Assembly: GCA_004335835.1 (NCBI GenBank)
Contig: RWJK01001221.1
Location: forward strand, 1-64,000
From: Scenedesmus sp. ARA3
Lineage: Eukaryota; Chlorophyta; Chlorophyceae; Sphaeropleales; Scenedesmaceae
Length of the DNA: 64,000 nt
Reading direction: 5' to 3'
A model generated the notes under the pieces. It worked only from the letters and a program-made list of their open reading frames with translations, had not been told where the DNA came from and made no database searches. Made by a program: the position numbers and the translations under genes. Shown piece by piece: positions 24,572 to 37,453 of this stretch; the first letter of the stretch is position 1; the number at the start of each line of letters is the position of its first letter.

Positions 24572-27349
24572 ATGCACATCAGGTGCAGGCCCTCGCTCGG
24601 CACCTGTCTGCAGCTAGCGCTTAGCATATTGCTAAGTGTCAGAATTGAGAATGTAGCGGCGCAGGGCAGGTCGCTTCAGGCCTTGAAGCTGCCGGAGGGC
24701 TTCCACATGCCGAACATATTCAACACTTGTAAGTGGCGATTCAACAGCACCATTATCGCTAACAGCATGCATAGAAAGCCTAAGACAACTGCATTTGTTT
24801 TATCCGTCAGACTGGGAGTGCAGCAACCTCACTTTGTGTGTGTATTACACTTTCCCGCGCAGCCCGCCATTTTTTGCCATCTATCATTCCCGGGCAGTTT
24901 GTGGTCACCATGAGGGAAGATATCCCCAATCTGAATGACATACTTGAACGGTAAGCAGCACATGCGCTGGTAGGACCAACAGAAAGTCAGCAACGGCAGC
25001 AGCACGAGCAGCAGCAGGAGCAGCAACCATGGGCTTGCGCGCATGCCAACAGCCATGCCAGCGCCACCTGCTACTCAGCATACAACTTCGCACAGCCACC
25101 CAGTGGACCAAGATTGCACACCTATGAAGGCAGCACCAAGCCTGCCGCAGCACAGTGCATACACATCCCGCCGCCGCAGCACTTGCAGCAGCAGCAGCCC
25201 TGTCCGTACACACTGCTGCGGCCCTACTAACCACCCAACTGCATGTGCCCTATCCCCTTGCAGGATTCTGCCGCCTCTGCGCAACAGCAGCGGGCTCGAG
25301 GAGGTCATCAGGTTTGATGGCCTCTTCAAAGGCTTCACTTTCCGGGCGAGGCGGAAAAAGGCGCAGCCCTTGCTGCTGCAGGCGCTGCTGGCGCTGCCTT
25401 TTATCAAGGCAATAGAGCCGGACCAGCTGTTCTATCCGGAGCTGGCGTCAGGTGTGTAGTGAAGCAGTATTAGTCAAGCCTGTTGGGTTTGTTGGAATGT
25501 GCGGTTGGTTGGATCAGCGGCTCGGCAGCGCCAGTGCAGCAGTTGCAGGCCTCTGTTAGGAAGCAAGAGAACACAGGCGCGCAGAAACGGCAGCAAGAGC
25601 GGCAGCAGCAGCGACAGCAACAAGGACGGTTTTAGGCCGTTGCAACTGTCATGGGATTGGCAGCAGGCAGCAGTGATGTAGTCGGTGCTAGTGGTGCAAG
25701 CGCTGAGCAAAGACAGCAGAGTCGTCTGGTGGCAGCTTGCGCAGATATAGCAGTGTCACCTGCACTGGTATCGACACTCAACAGCAGCAGGAACAGCCTG
25801 TTACAACGCTGCTGTGCCTGCTTGCTGCCACAGTGAACTCCATTGGCGGCAAATGGGAAGTTCCCACCGGCATCTTCCGCATGCAGTCCGCGCAGTACAA
25901 CCGCAACGCCAACGAGCTGGCATGGGTGCAGCCGAATGTAACAAACAAGGAGGTTGTTGTGGCAGTGCTGGACACAGGCATTGATGCAGGGCATCCGGAT
26001 TTGGTCAACAATGTGGTTGGGGGTTTAAGCTTTGTGGGTGAAGATCCTCTGGAGGATCTGAACGGCCACGGGACGCATGTGGCTGGGACGATCTCGGCAA
26101 ATAACAACGGCTTTGGGACATCAGGGGCATACCCTGGCACCAAAGTGTTTGCGCTACAGGTGGGCGGCGGCAGCTGTGTGGCAAGCTTGGCACATGTCAC
26201 TCAGCAGAGTTGCCTGGGCGCAGGAACTGCAGCTGAGACAGAGGTTGTGAGGGCACATGCGCACAACAAACAGCAGAAGCAGTAGCAGTAGCAGCAGCAG
26301 CAGCAGCAGCAGCAGCGTGCCGGCTGACGCCTGTAGCACTTGAGACCATGACATAGCAGCAGCACAGGGAGCCCAGCAGCTGAGCAATACAAACAAACAA
26401 CAAACTGTCCGCAACTTCATGCTGCTGCCGCAGGTGTTCAACAAGTTGGGCACTGGCAGCACCAGCAGCATCGTGTCTGCCATCAACTGGCTGGCCAGCA
26501 ACGGCAGGGCCAGCAAGATCCGCGTGGCCAACATGAGCCTGGGAGGGCCCAGCAGCGTGGCAGTGTGCAACGCAGTGTACTGGGCTATTAAAGCGGGCAT
26601 CACCTTTGTGGTGGCAGCAGGTGGGGACGAGCGTATGTGAATTGTAGCAGTTGCTACTGCTGCTGCTGCTGTAGTAGTGGATCATACCTGCACTGTTTGT
26701 TTGCCGGATGAGCAATCTCTGTTTTCGTGGGATCCTGTGGGTAGCACGAGTGGCAGCCTCTCCTACATCTCCTGAGACCCAGCAGAAGCTCTCATGACGC
26801 ACTGCCGGGCCCTACCTCTGGGCTAAACCCAACTATGCAGTGCCTGCCCGTTCCTGCGCCTGTTCCTGCAGGCAACCAGGGCCGCAGCATGCTTGGCAGC
26901 TCCCCAGCCAACTGTGCTGACACGCTGGCTGTTACATCTGTTAGTGACTATGACGGCCTGCCTGGCGGCTTTGGCACACCAGTGAATGAGACAGACTTGG
27001 ATGACACCTACACGGACTTTAGCAACTGGGGCAGCAGCGCCACAGCAGCACGCACGATTGCGGGACCAGGTGAGAGGGTTGATAAGCAGCAGCAGCTGCT
27101 GCAGCAGCAGCAGCAGCAGTGATTGTGGGACAAGGTGAGAGGGGCGCTGAGGTGCTGGAATGCATGTGTGGCGGCGGCAGCANNNNNNNNNNNNNNNNNN
27201 NNNNNNNNNNNNNNNNNNNNNNNNNNNNNNNNNNNNNNNNNNNNNNNNNNNNNNNNNNNNNNNNNNNNNNNNNNNNNNNNNNNNNNNNNNNNNNNNNNNN
27301 NNNNNNNNNNNNNNNNNNNNNNNNNNNNNNNNNNNNNNNNNNNNNNNNN

Positions 27350-27410
<61 letters not shown>

Positions 27411-27868
27411 TGCACAGCGATGTGTGCCTTCAGCACTGCAATAGGTGCGTTGCAAGGTGACAGCGATGTGCCAGACGAGCACTGTACAGCATTTCTGCTG
27501 CTGGCAGCCAGCCAGTGCAATGTTGGGTTCTCTCTGTCTGGCGATGCAAGTAACCGCAGTAACAGCTGTTACATCACCCCTGTCACTTGCTTGTGTAGCG
27601 CTTCAACTGCTGCTCCTTAATGTCTAACCTCAGCACGCCTGTGCTTGCTGCTGCTGCCTGCCAGGCTGCGCCACACGTGGCGTCTGTGGTGGCGCGCTGC
27701 TACCGTGCCGGCGTCTGCAACTCCAACAATGGCACGGAGCTGGCCCGCATCATGGCCCTCACACGGGACTTCAATCTGGCAAACCCTGGGTATGGCTTCC
27801 TGGGCGACCCCTCGCGGCCGGTGTCTGGGAAGTACTTTGGCTACATGGTCTGGGGCAACAGGTGGTGA
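24572..27868 (+). CDS. Subtilisin-like serine protease A (S8 family), catalytic-Ser exon missing in a gap
   Basis: Secreted endopeptidase by family. Exon 1 (24572-24728) starts with a signal-peptide-like sequence, [20 protein letters not shown]. Exons at about 24898-24950 and 25264-25451 encode an I9-type propeptide ([27 protein letters not shown]). Exon 25834-26159 has the catalytic Asp in VAVLDTGID and His in [11 protein letters not shown]. Exon 26434-26620 ([10 protein letters not shown]) and exon 26872-27069 join to form VVAAGNQGR, the oxyanion Asn. The last exon, 27665-27868, begins [13 protein letters not shown], so the preceding GTSM with catalytic Ser must be in an exon hidden by the N run at 27183-27349. 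It ends [20 protein letters not shown], like its neighbour. The exon 1/exon 2 junction as drawn does not keep frame; a small exon may lie between. Tandem paralogue of subtilase B. Confidence 0.88.
27183..27349. other. Assembly gap (167 N) inside a CAG array
   Basis: N run preceded by ggcggcggcagca and followed by about 20 CAG units. It lies in the last introns of subtilase A, where homology to subtilase B predicts the exon with the catalytic serine. Confidence 0.97.
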
Positions 27869-29663
27869 GCGGCAACAGCGGCAGCAGCAACAGCAGCAGC
27901 AGCAGTCTTGTCTGAGAGCTGCTGTCGTCTGCCGCACGGTCGTGTCTATGTATGTACATCGGGGAGCTGTGCCGGTGCTTACAAGCGCCTCCTGCAAAGG
28001 CAAGTGCTGTGTGCATGTACAGCTGTGTCTGACGTGAATGACAACGCGCATGGCGGTTGCAAACCAACACAATTCTGGGGAAGGGAGAGCTGCTGCTGAC
28101 TTGCTTATAAAGTGCTGGTGCCTTGATGAGGCGGCTGGGCTTAGATAGGGTTCAGCTGCAGTACATACATAGGTAGAGGCGGGATGACTGTCTGTGGTGC
28201 GCACCCCTGCACTGAAAGATGTGCAGTTTCAGGCTGACACTCGTCAGCCTGCTTGCATGCATTGTGCGCCTTCTGTTGATGCTCCTGCTGCATCAAGACA
28301 GATTATCATTATCATTGAGCGGTGCCTCCAAGGCGAACCTCCACATGTTGATGTTGAGTGCTGCAGCAAATCCCACTCGAGTGGTCATGACGACAACCAC
28401 TGTACAGACACATTGTCAGGGCAACTCCTTGTGCTGTTCTGGTCTGATAACGGGTGAGGCAGCCACGGCTGCCTCCTCAATCCCTTTGGGTTGAGTTCAG
28501 CAAACTGTTCTGCACAACATGCAGTCACTGACTGGCAGTGCCTCGACTAGCACCAGCACCGCCCTCAGTGGTGCCGAGTGGGTGCAGCTCCTACTAGTAG
28601 CTGCATGTGGCATGCATATGGCTGGCACCAGAATGTTCATGACCAGGGGCTTGGCGTTATCATGACAGCAGTCATGTGGTGATCCAGCTTCATCCATTTG
28701 TGACTTGGTGTGACCTCTGTCACTAACAACATTTGACAGCAGAGGCATGAGGGCCAACTTCCGCTCCAAGCCACAGACTGTACATTGAGGTGGCAGCTCC
28801 CTGCAGCATGAGACAACCTGTGGATTGCGCACAAGATGACTGGATTGGTTGTGATCGTGGTTACCTATCAATGTGGTTGTGTGGTAGCGCAGCAGGCTGC
28901 AACATTGCACTGTCAGTAACGCAGCTCTGCTAGCAGCATGCAAACTGACCGAGCATTGGACACGTGGCACGTGCTGTGTTTCAAACACTGGCATGCAGGC
29001 ACCCAGCACACCAAAATGAATCTGTGGCACACGAAATTGGTGTTGACCATCTGCATCGTCTCCTTCGGATGCGTGACGGGCTCTAGACTGGCTCCAGCTT
29101 CCCCAGCAACTGGGTGCAGCTAACACGTCGGTTGGTTGGTTGGCGGGAGGTTCGTGCGATTAATGTTCATGAAAACCAGCGAATTAGTTACTGATAATAA
29201 TTTGTTGCAGACTTTCAGTCTTGACTCACGATGCGACGCCTCAGCAGCAATGAAAGCGCAGCGGAACTTGGAGCTTCTCCCGCCATTACCTGATATGGGT
29301 CGAACGATTCGCCCCACAGCCTGATCGAAAACATTAAAAATAAAATAATAGGTAGTATCCAGGGTTTTTCGTTGCGTCTAGGCCCTGATTTCAGCGGCTG
29401 CAATGGTCCAAGTGACAAGCAGAAAAATGTAACCCAGTATGTCTTCGGCTGTTCATTACCAGCCCCTTCGGTCATATAGTAAGCTGAAGGTAGCAAATTT
29501 TACTGCTGCACTCCCAGTTGCATGTGCTGCTCTTCATGAAATTGGTTTGTTCGGTTGCCGAGACAGGGTGACGGGAAGCCGCAGGCATCACTGGGAAGAG
29601 GCAGCCTATACATGAAGCGAAGCTGAACGTCTTATTAATAGTAGAAACTTTGACTCGGCGACC
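27869..29663. other. Spacer between the two subtilase genes
   Basis: 3' flank of subtilase A and promoter region of subtilase B. A short stem-loop, gaggcagcc-ac-ggctgcctc, lies at about 28455-28474. AT-rich sequence at 29320-29370 precedes the B gene. Nothing coding is recognised. Confidence 0.45.
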
Positions 29664-32501
29664 ATGCGGGCATCGTGGATCCTGGCGCTGTGCGCTGTGC
29701 TGTCAGCAATCCCCTGGCGATGTGCAGCCCAGACGGACACGCCTGAGTTTAGGGATCCACTTCAATACAAAAGTCATCTGTCTGCTCCAAAAGGTGAGCT
29801 TGCAATGCTCGGCTGGTTGGACTTCTCGTCTAGTGCCGCGCAAACACCGTTGGCCAGGCTATGTCACTATACAAGAGGTAAAGCCAGTTCTTCGGCTTGA
29901 TTATTGATCGATATGCATATTTTACGTGCGCAGGCTACGATCCAATGAAGGACACCGGCACAAGGCATGGAAAGGTGCCAAGGCGCTACATCGTGCGCAT
30001 GAAGCAAGAAGTGCAGGACCTCGACAATGCTATATCCAGGTGAACATATTACTACACTTCTCATGCTGGTGGGGAGGCTGCTGGGTCATGTGCAGCATGT
30101 CAGGCCTGCCAGCCTGGCACCAGCCAGCAACTGTAGCAGCACCCACATGCATGCAGATTCTCATGCCAGCAGTATGCATAGCAAACATCTTGCAGACCTT
30201 TCCATGAGCACTCACGCCTTTGCCTACACTTTGCTGACGCTGACTTGACCTACTTGCAAGTAACTCTCTCTTCTGCTTTGCTGTGAGACACTGTCTCAAA
30301 GTCCCAAACATTTGGCTACCTGCTGCTAGAAACCTCTGACGCTGTCCATGCTGCTCCTTCTACTGCTGCTGCCACAGCCTGTTAGACAACACCGCAGTCA
30401 GCTCTTCCTCAGTAGGAATAGCAGCCGGCAGCAGCAGCGACGCAGTGGCGCCAGCCAGCCTTGCTGCTGCCGGGGCCACCCCGCAGACAAACTTCTCAGG
30501 GGGAGGCCTGCAAGGCTTTGTGCTTGACATCCCAGCAGATGTGGATGAGGCGGATGTGGTGGCACAGCTGTCTGCACATCAAGATGTTATGAGGGTGGTG
30601 CCGGACACCTGGGTAGGCATTGCAGCAGCAACAGGTGAGCAGCAGCAGTAAGGTGCAGTGGCAGGAGCAGGGATTTGGCACGCTTGGCATGCTTGTTGAT
30701 GCTTGGTAGATGCTTGGTAGATGCACGCTTGGTTTTGGTGGCCGCTGTGGAATGCCAGGCTTGTGAAGCTCTTGCGACAGAGACAGCTCAATGCACTGTA
30801 CAATGCACTGTACAATGCACTGTACACGGACAGCAGCATTGCCAGCAGATGCTGCGCTGTGCTGCATCCACCAACCTAGATGCTGGCTGCTGCTCAGACT
30901 GCCCCTTTCATACGGCACAGCAGCATGTGGCATCTCTTGCTGCTGTGCCCTGACTGAGTGCCATGGCATTGCTGTGTGCTTTATTATCATGCAGCCCGTC
31001 TGTCAAACTCAGCAGAGGCCACTACCTCACTGCTCAGGATTGGTGCAATAGTGCCAAACAAGCGGCCAGCCGCTTCTGCGCGCCCCATGGTGCAGGCAGC
31101 AGCAAACGGCAGTGTGGTGGTGGCGCTAATTGACACCGGGTGTGACGTTACAAACGAAGATTTGAACGTCGTTGGCGGCATGGACTTTACATCGGACAAC
31201 AGCTATGGTTTGGATGGCAACGGCCATGGCACGCATGTGGCAGGTGAGAGCATTATGAACTAGTGCACAGAGTTAGTGGACGCATTGGGACTCATTTGCG
31301 GGAGTGTCGAAATGTCTGCATCAGCTGCAGGGTGCAACAGCTGGATGTGCCGGCAGCATGCACATCACTACCTGCGGCAGATTGTTGGATTGCTTGGGGT
31401 TGCACTGCCAACATACATGCTGCTGCTGTTCCCTGCATGACACACATCACTTCTGACAGGGCTGCTGCTGCTACTACTGCTGCACTTGTTGCCTCATGCT
31501 GCAGGAATCCTTGGAGCGCGCGGAAATGGCCGCGGTATTGTAGGCATGTACCCCAAAGTGCCCATCTTCTGCCTGAAAGTGCTGGGAGCCACAGGGCAAG
31601 GCACCATGGGAACTGTTGTGACAGCACTCACTTGGGTCGCACAGAACGGCCGGTCAAAGCGGATCCGCGTGGTCAACCTCAGCTTGTCTGGAGAGACAAA
31701 CAGCGAAGTTTGTGACGCCATCAGCGCAGTGACCAAGCAGGGCATTACTGTCGTGGTCGCAGCCGGGAACAACGGACAAGACATGGCCAAGTTTTCGCCG
31801 GCCAACTGCCCAGATGCCTTGGTTGTGACTGCGATTAATGACTTCGATGGACAGGCGGGTGGCTTGAAGGGCGTTGACCCAGCGACAGGGGAGCGGGACG
31901 ACAACCCTGCGAGGTTCAGCAACTACGCTGCAAAGGGCAAGCCCGCCAACATCATTGCAGCACCAGGTGCGTGAGGATCAGATTCAGATTCAACATCCAC
32001 ACAGTTTAATCAGGCACTGCCTCTTGAAATGAACCAGCAGCCTGGCTACATGCTGGCATGCAGCAGCAGAAGCGTGACCAGCCAGTGTTGGCGCATGATC
32101 TTTCCCAGCACCTGCTATCCTGCAGCCAAACGTATGTCCGCACTCATCACACTGCTACTCTTTGCCCTTCTTCTGCTGTTCTGCTTGCAGGGACGCGCAT
32201 CCTGAGCTACATGCCTGCCTACAAGTGCAAAGACGGCAGCGCCAGCTGCATTTCTGGAACCCCAAACCTCGGCTACCTGTCTGGCACAAGCATGGCAGCA
32301 CCCATTGTCAGCGGCCAGGTTGCTATGTGTTATGAGCGAGGCGTGTGCAAGAGCAACAGCGGGAGCGAGTACTCTAAGATAGTGAGGCCAGCTGGCAGCT
32401 ACAGCAGGTCAAACAAGCGGTTTGGCTTCAGTGGAGACCCATACAACTCGCCCACCAGTGGGAAGTACTATGGATTCCTGATTTACGGCAACACGTACTG
32501 A
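29664..32501 (+). CDS. Subtilisin-like serine protease B (S8 family), 504 aa
   Basis: Complete secreted serine protease. Six plus-strand exons with consistent phases: 29664-29793, 29934-30039, 30378-30634, 30995-31243, 31505-31966 and 32191-32501 (1515 nt). It has a signal peptide (MRASWILALCAVLSAIPWRC, cleavage near AAQ), then an I9 propeptide (PRRYIVRMKQ; LQGFVLDIPADVDEADVVAQ; RVVPD). The catalytic triad is intact: Asp211 in VVALIDTGCD, His242 in [10 protein letters not shown] and Ser435 in LSGTSMAAPIVSG; Asn336 (VVAAGNNG) provides the oxyanion hole. This arrangement is typical of the proteinase K-like group. The C-terminus (GFSGDPYNSPTSGKYYGFLI) is shared with subtilase A and is probably a lineage-specific tail. 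Exon positions correspond to those of A, supporting tandem duplication, but A must split the exon at the GTSM/AAP junction where B does not. Confidence 0.95.
30789..30824. repeat. 12-bp repeat x3 in a subtilase B intron
   Basis: Three perfect copies of caatgcactgta in intron 3, preceded by imperfect repeats of gatgcttggta at about 30695-30725. Confidence 0.9.
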
Positions 32502-34327
32502 GCAAGGCTTTTGCACATCTCAAGTCTGTATTGCATTGCATTTCTGGCATGACAGCATAGGGAGTGTAGCTGCGGCAGCCTGCAGGACTTGCTGTACACA
32601 ATCCTGCTTCAGCCAGTATTGCCGTGCTGCCAAGCACGGCCCGAGTTTTGCAGCTGCTGTACATAAGCAGCATTATTTGTGACTGTGTGGTGAGACAAGT
32701 TGCCATGACCCACTGCCGCACACGGCTTTTGGAGTGCTTTTGATCACTTCCTTGCACATGCTCGCGTGTCGGCTATGCCATGTGTTGACCATTACAGTGT
32801 GCTGAAATGAGCACACAGCCTTAGTACTGCAACAGTACGGGCTATAAGTTGATTGCACCTACTGAGAGAGTGGGTGACGGCATCGACCATTACACCTGCA
32901 TGCACTGCAGCACTGCCTGTTGCTGAGGATTGGTGTGAGCGCCGCAAACGTCATTGATACGAGACAGCTGCTGACACGTGCAGGCATATGCCTGCATGTC
33001 TTGCACATGCCTTGTGCACAGTGTGCATGCGCTACACGCGTTTGCAGGCGCCTTGTGTGTGGGAGCAACTGCCACCTGTGCTGTGCAATCACTCATGCTT
33101 TGATGTGCAGTTGCATTGCCGCAGTGTGCATGTGGATCTGCAAATTATTGTGCTGCTGGTCCAGCAGGAGCGACGCTGTGCTGAGGGGGCCAGGCCATGG
33201 CCAACACGTCCCCAGCATTGCTTGCAGGCAAACGGCTGTGCATGTACCGTGCCTAAATCTGTCGTTTTACACGTCTGTGTGCACCGTGGTGGAGCAGTAC
33301 TGCAGTGGCATATGGCTTAGTGCATCATCTTGATGAGGTGGACCGAGTTAAGTAAGGGCTGTGATCCATTGAGTTTGGCTGTGACCTGATCCCTTGAGAC
33401 TGTTGGCGGCTATTGCATCAGTGGTCTGCTGATTGTGTGCTGCACTGCTGCCTGTGCCCGGGTGCACCGCGTGTCGTGGCAAGTTTTGTTGCAACAGCCG
33501 CACACAGCGATTGGTCTGCTTGAGACCAGGCTGCATTTTGGCTGAGGCTGAGACATGCCTTAGCTGTGAAGCTGAGCTTTCTTGACCGTGCATCTATGGA
33601 AGTACATTGCTGACACCGTGCATGCAGCACAGCGGTGCGTTAACAGCGGTATGGGGCTAGCACTGTGCTGGGTATGCTGTGGTGCCTGGTACTAGATGTC
33701 CAACCAGTCAAGCACGGCTTCCCGGAGTAGTGATGATCACCACTGAGCCTCATGTCGACAGCAGCAGCACCGCAACACAGCAGTAGGACCACATCATATG
33801 TGCGATGCACACAACAACACACACATACCTTGGTAAAGGCTGTGTATCTCGATTGGTCAGGGTGCCACCACAGGCAGTTAGCGTGCTGTCCCCTTCTGAG
33901 TTGCTAAATCGACGTATGATGGCTGCAAGCATTCCCAGCATCTGGTATGTACTGTCTGGGAGCATTTCAAAGGGAAAACAGGGGCACACGGTGCTCTGCT
34001 GTACAGAAGGCCAAGCAGTGCTGGCAGTACTGCAACTTGCAAGGTGCTGTGCAGGCAGCTCTGCTGGACAAGTAAGATGGTATACTCGTGGCGTGCCCTG
34101 TTTAAATAGCAGACGTGATTTCACGGTCTCGCGTTGAGCAGTGGCTCCCTCGGGCATTTGAAGCTGAAGGTTTGGGGTCCAAGGAAGTCCGAGTCGCACC
34201 TGCCGCGTTGCAAGCAGCTACTTCTGCAGACTACAATGCTATTTGTTCTCAACAACACCCTACCATACACTGCACGACATACATTGCAACAGCAGTTCAC
34301 GGTCGTTACCACCCTGCAGAACGCAGC
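32502..34327. other. Intergenic region upstream of the LRR gene
   Basis: 3' flank of subtilase B and 5' flank of the LRR gene. TG/CA-rich; no conserved coding sequence or clear RNA gene was found. Confidence 0.45.
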
Positions 34328-35850
34328 ATGGACAAGCTCATTGACATCCTGCAGCTGTGTCTCGCTCGTCTAAGTCCAAATGATGTGTGCATGCTGAGGT
34401 GCACCTGCTCTGAGCTGCACGACGAGGAGCAGCTGGAGGTGTCCTGGCAAGGCCACAGCATCGACTTCAAGCTGGACGGGTCGGCCTCTGCTACCTCCTG
34501 GCTGCAAATGAACATCCATTCCATGAATAAGCTGAGCGTCAGCATCAGCTTTATTGTGCCGCGGCAGGTGCTGCAGGACGTCATGGAGGGTGGCAGGTGA
34601 GCAGCAGCAGCAACACGAGCAGCAGCAGCAGCACCAGCAGCAGAAGCAGCAGCAGGCCATATAATCTCCACTTTTGAAAGGTCGACCTCCCAGTTGCCTG
34701 CTTCGCTGTCTCAGAGTTGCAGGGTAGGCGGTTTCACAGTGAAACGGGGACACCAAATTGTATTTGCCATCTCCTAGACAGTGAAATGTTTGCAAGCTGC
34801 CATGGCTGAAGCGCAAGGATTGTATCAAGCTGTACAAGCAGCTGTCTGTGTTGATGTATCACCTTGGGTTTGGCATCACTTGCAGGAACCTGACCTGCCT
34901 CACCATTAACAGCCAGCACGTCGAAGAGTTGCCAGCCTTGCCACCACAGCTGCAGCAGCTGGACCTGAAACGCTGCAGCCAGCTGCATGCACTGCCAGCG
35001 CTGCCCCCTACGCTGCGACAGCTAAGCTGTGGTGAATGCCGTGCATTAGAGGCGCTGCCCAGCAGCCTTAGCACCACAGCTGTGACAAAGTTGAGCTGCA
35101 GCCGCTGTTGCCGCCTCAAGAGCCTTCCACAGCTGCCGCCGAGCTTGGTGGAGCTGCAGGCATTCGAGTGCACCAGCTTGGCGCAGCTGCCGGCGCTGCC
35201 TGGGGGTCTCGAGCGCCTGGACATCAGCAACTGCAAAGCACTGTCAGAGGTGAGCAGAAGCTGCTGAGCAGTGCTCAAGGTAAATGCAATGTGCGGTGTA
35301 TGGCAGGTCCGCGTAAGTGCCATTGTCATTGTTTGAAGGGCTGTTTAGCACGCTGCTGCAGTACGTCATCCATGTCATGTTCCGAAACAGGCGTGAAAGG
35401 GTTATGCATGTATGCCTAGTAAGGATGACAATTCATTACCATTCGCCTGGGTGCTCTACCCTCGTCACATTTTCCTGGCCAGGCGTGCGGCTGATTCATG
35501 CCTGCTCTGCTTTACCTCTGCTGTTCTATGCCTTGCAGCTGCTGGAGCTGCCGGCATCGCTGGCTTATCTGAGCTGTTCCGGCTGCAGCTTACTCCGCAA
35601 GCTGCCGCAGCTGGCGCACACAGGCCTCACTGAGCTGGACTGCAGCGGCTGTCATCTGCTGAAGGAGCTGCCAGACATGCCAGACAGCCTGGAAAGCCTC
35701 GACGCAAGTCATAACTATCAGCGCTCCAGGCTACCCAAGCTGCCGACGGACACTTTGAAGGAACTGACCGTCAATGACACATCCATCAGCGAGCTGCCTG
35801 GCTCATTGCCGCGCCTTGAGACCCTAGACTGCAGTACCACCCCTATTTAG
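34328..35850 (+). CDS. F-box-like leucine-rich-repeat protein, 314 aa up to an in-frame TAG
   Basis: Three plus-strand exons in agreeing phase: 34328-34596, 34886-35249 and 35539-35850. The first ATG after the upstream stop-poor stretch gives MDKLIDILQLCLARLSPNDVCMLRC..., which resembles a short F-box helix pair (L..L...LSP.D...LR..C). It is followed by about ten LRRs of the LPxLPxxLxxLxxxxCxxL type (e.g. LPALPPQLQQLDLKRCSQL, LPALPPTLRQLSCGECRAL). Such proteins usually bind targets for SCF ubiquitin ligases; that role is inference because the F-box is weak. The frame stops at TAG 35848-35850 although the repeat pattern continues in the same frame. Confidence 0.75.
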
Positions 35851-36081
35851 CGACTCCCAGCGCTGCCAAGCTGCACATATCTGTCCGTGGCGAGCTGCCA
35901 GCATCTGCAGCAGCTGCCAGAGCAGCTGCCTGCAGGCCTCACAAACTTGACCAAGGAGTACTCAACGCTCAGGTTGAGATGTGGACTTATGCACGATGAT
36001 GGATCAGTGCTTTACAAGGGGGTTGTACCCTGTAGCTTCCACACACTGTGTAAGACATTTGAGATGCTGTACGTAGTTTGA
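35851..36081 (+). pseudogene. LRR continuation beyond the in-frame stop
   Basis: Directly after the TAG, the same frame reads RLPALPSCTYLSVASCQHL then QQLPEQLPAGLTNL, one and a half perfect repeats, then loses the pattern and ends at 36081. The stop replaces the residue before RLPALP. Either the gene is recently broken or truncated, or the base is a sequencing error. Confidence 0.65.
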
Positions 36082-37453
36082 TGCATCACACTGGCTGCTA
36101 TGCCAGCAAGCAAACACACATCTGAACTGTTCGTAACACCTGCGAACCTCACACCACAGACCACTCTGCTTGCAACGCATGCGGCAGCGACACCGCTGTT
36201 TGCAAGGCCATACAAAGGCACGGCCGCTGCATGCTGCAGTTGCTGCTTGCAGCAACAAACTCCTCTCACCCAGCACTCTCAACGACAGCCACCACCCTGA
36301 ACCCCAAGCAGCAAGTTCCGCACTGCTGTGCTCTGCCACAGCAATGAAAAAAGCACCTGCAGCTCACTACTTGCTTGCAGGGAAGCTCCTAACACCCCAA
36401 ACCCCAAGAGCTAAATGTACATGCTGCCTCCTGACCTACTACTGCCACCTGCAACCGGCAAAGTCCGCAGTGCCGTGCTTCGTCTGCTGATGCGCAACCA
36501 GGCATATGCTTCACACATTGCCGATGCTGAAGCTGGCTAGTCCTCAAGAGTGCTTATCACATGTGTAACACATGAACACAGCAGCTTGTTGGGGTGCCCG
36601 GAATGCACACTCTGCACACGCCACTTGCAGCCTATCCACTGCTAACTTGAGCAACGCAGGACACCAGACAGCACCCAGGGCTGACTCCATGCTGTTGAAT
36701 AGCTGCACTTGCTGCAATGCGCGCAGCAAGAGTGCACAAGCAACCAACTCTACACACCAAAGCAGCGACACAATGCATGGCGCATGCGCTGTGTGCGTGA
36801 GTGACCATCATCCTGCAAAAGCGCAACCATCCCACAACCTTGAACATCACGGGCCAAGGGAGTGCCTGCAAGGTGGCGCGACTGTGCAGACATTGTAAGC
36901 ACTCGCTGTACCCCTCCCAAACAACAGTGCGTAGGTATGTACTTTGCAAAAACCACAAAGCAGGACACAGCTGAACAGGCTGCGGCTGCTGCATGTTCGC
37001 TGCACATTTTGAGTGACGGCACAGCGCACGCAATGTGCTGACATCAGCGCGCACGATGCCCCTGCTGTTTCATCCACAAAGGCGTGCATCGCCCCGTGTC
37101 CATAACAACACATGCCAAGCCATGGGCACCTGCTCTGAAGCAGCTGCATGAGCGCAGCACATGAACTACTGCACAGGCACTGCCGAGCCAAACCTGCCTG
37201 CCCATGCTTGCGTCCTCACCCTGAGCTGGTGCCACCAGCAGCAGCAGTCCAAGCCTGATCAGCATCTGCAGGGCAGGCACTGCTGCACACTGCAAAACAT
37301 TAGCGAGAGCAGGTGCTGCTGCATCTCTGCAAGCCAGGTGTGCCCTGTAAGGAGAGCACCCCTAAGCAGATGGCGGCACGCCACCCGCAATCAACTGTTC
37401 GCTGCAACTTGCAGCCACCACACACGGCCAGCTGCTGCTGCTGCTGCTGCTGC
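36082..37453. other. Intergenic, convergent LRR and DXS genes
   Basis: CA-rich spacer with no recognised gene; it contains the 3' flanks of both neighbours (TGTAA at about 36048 on the plus strand). Confidence 0.45.

Noticed and set aside
27119..27620. Open frames spanning the N run
   Set aside because: They translate CAG repeats and unknown bases; no independent evidence.
28219..28494. 91-residue hydrophobic open frame between the subtilases
   Set aside because: Leu-rich start looks like a signal peptide, but no conserved content follows and composition matches the surrounding non-coding DNA.
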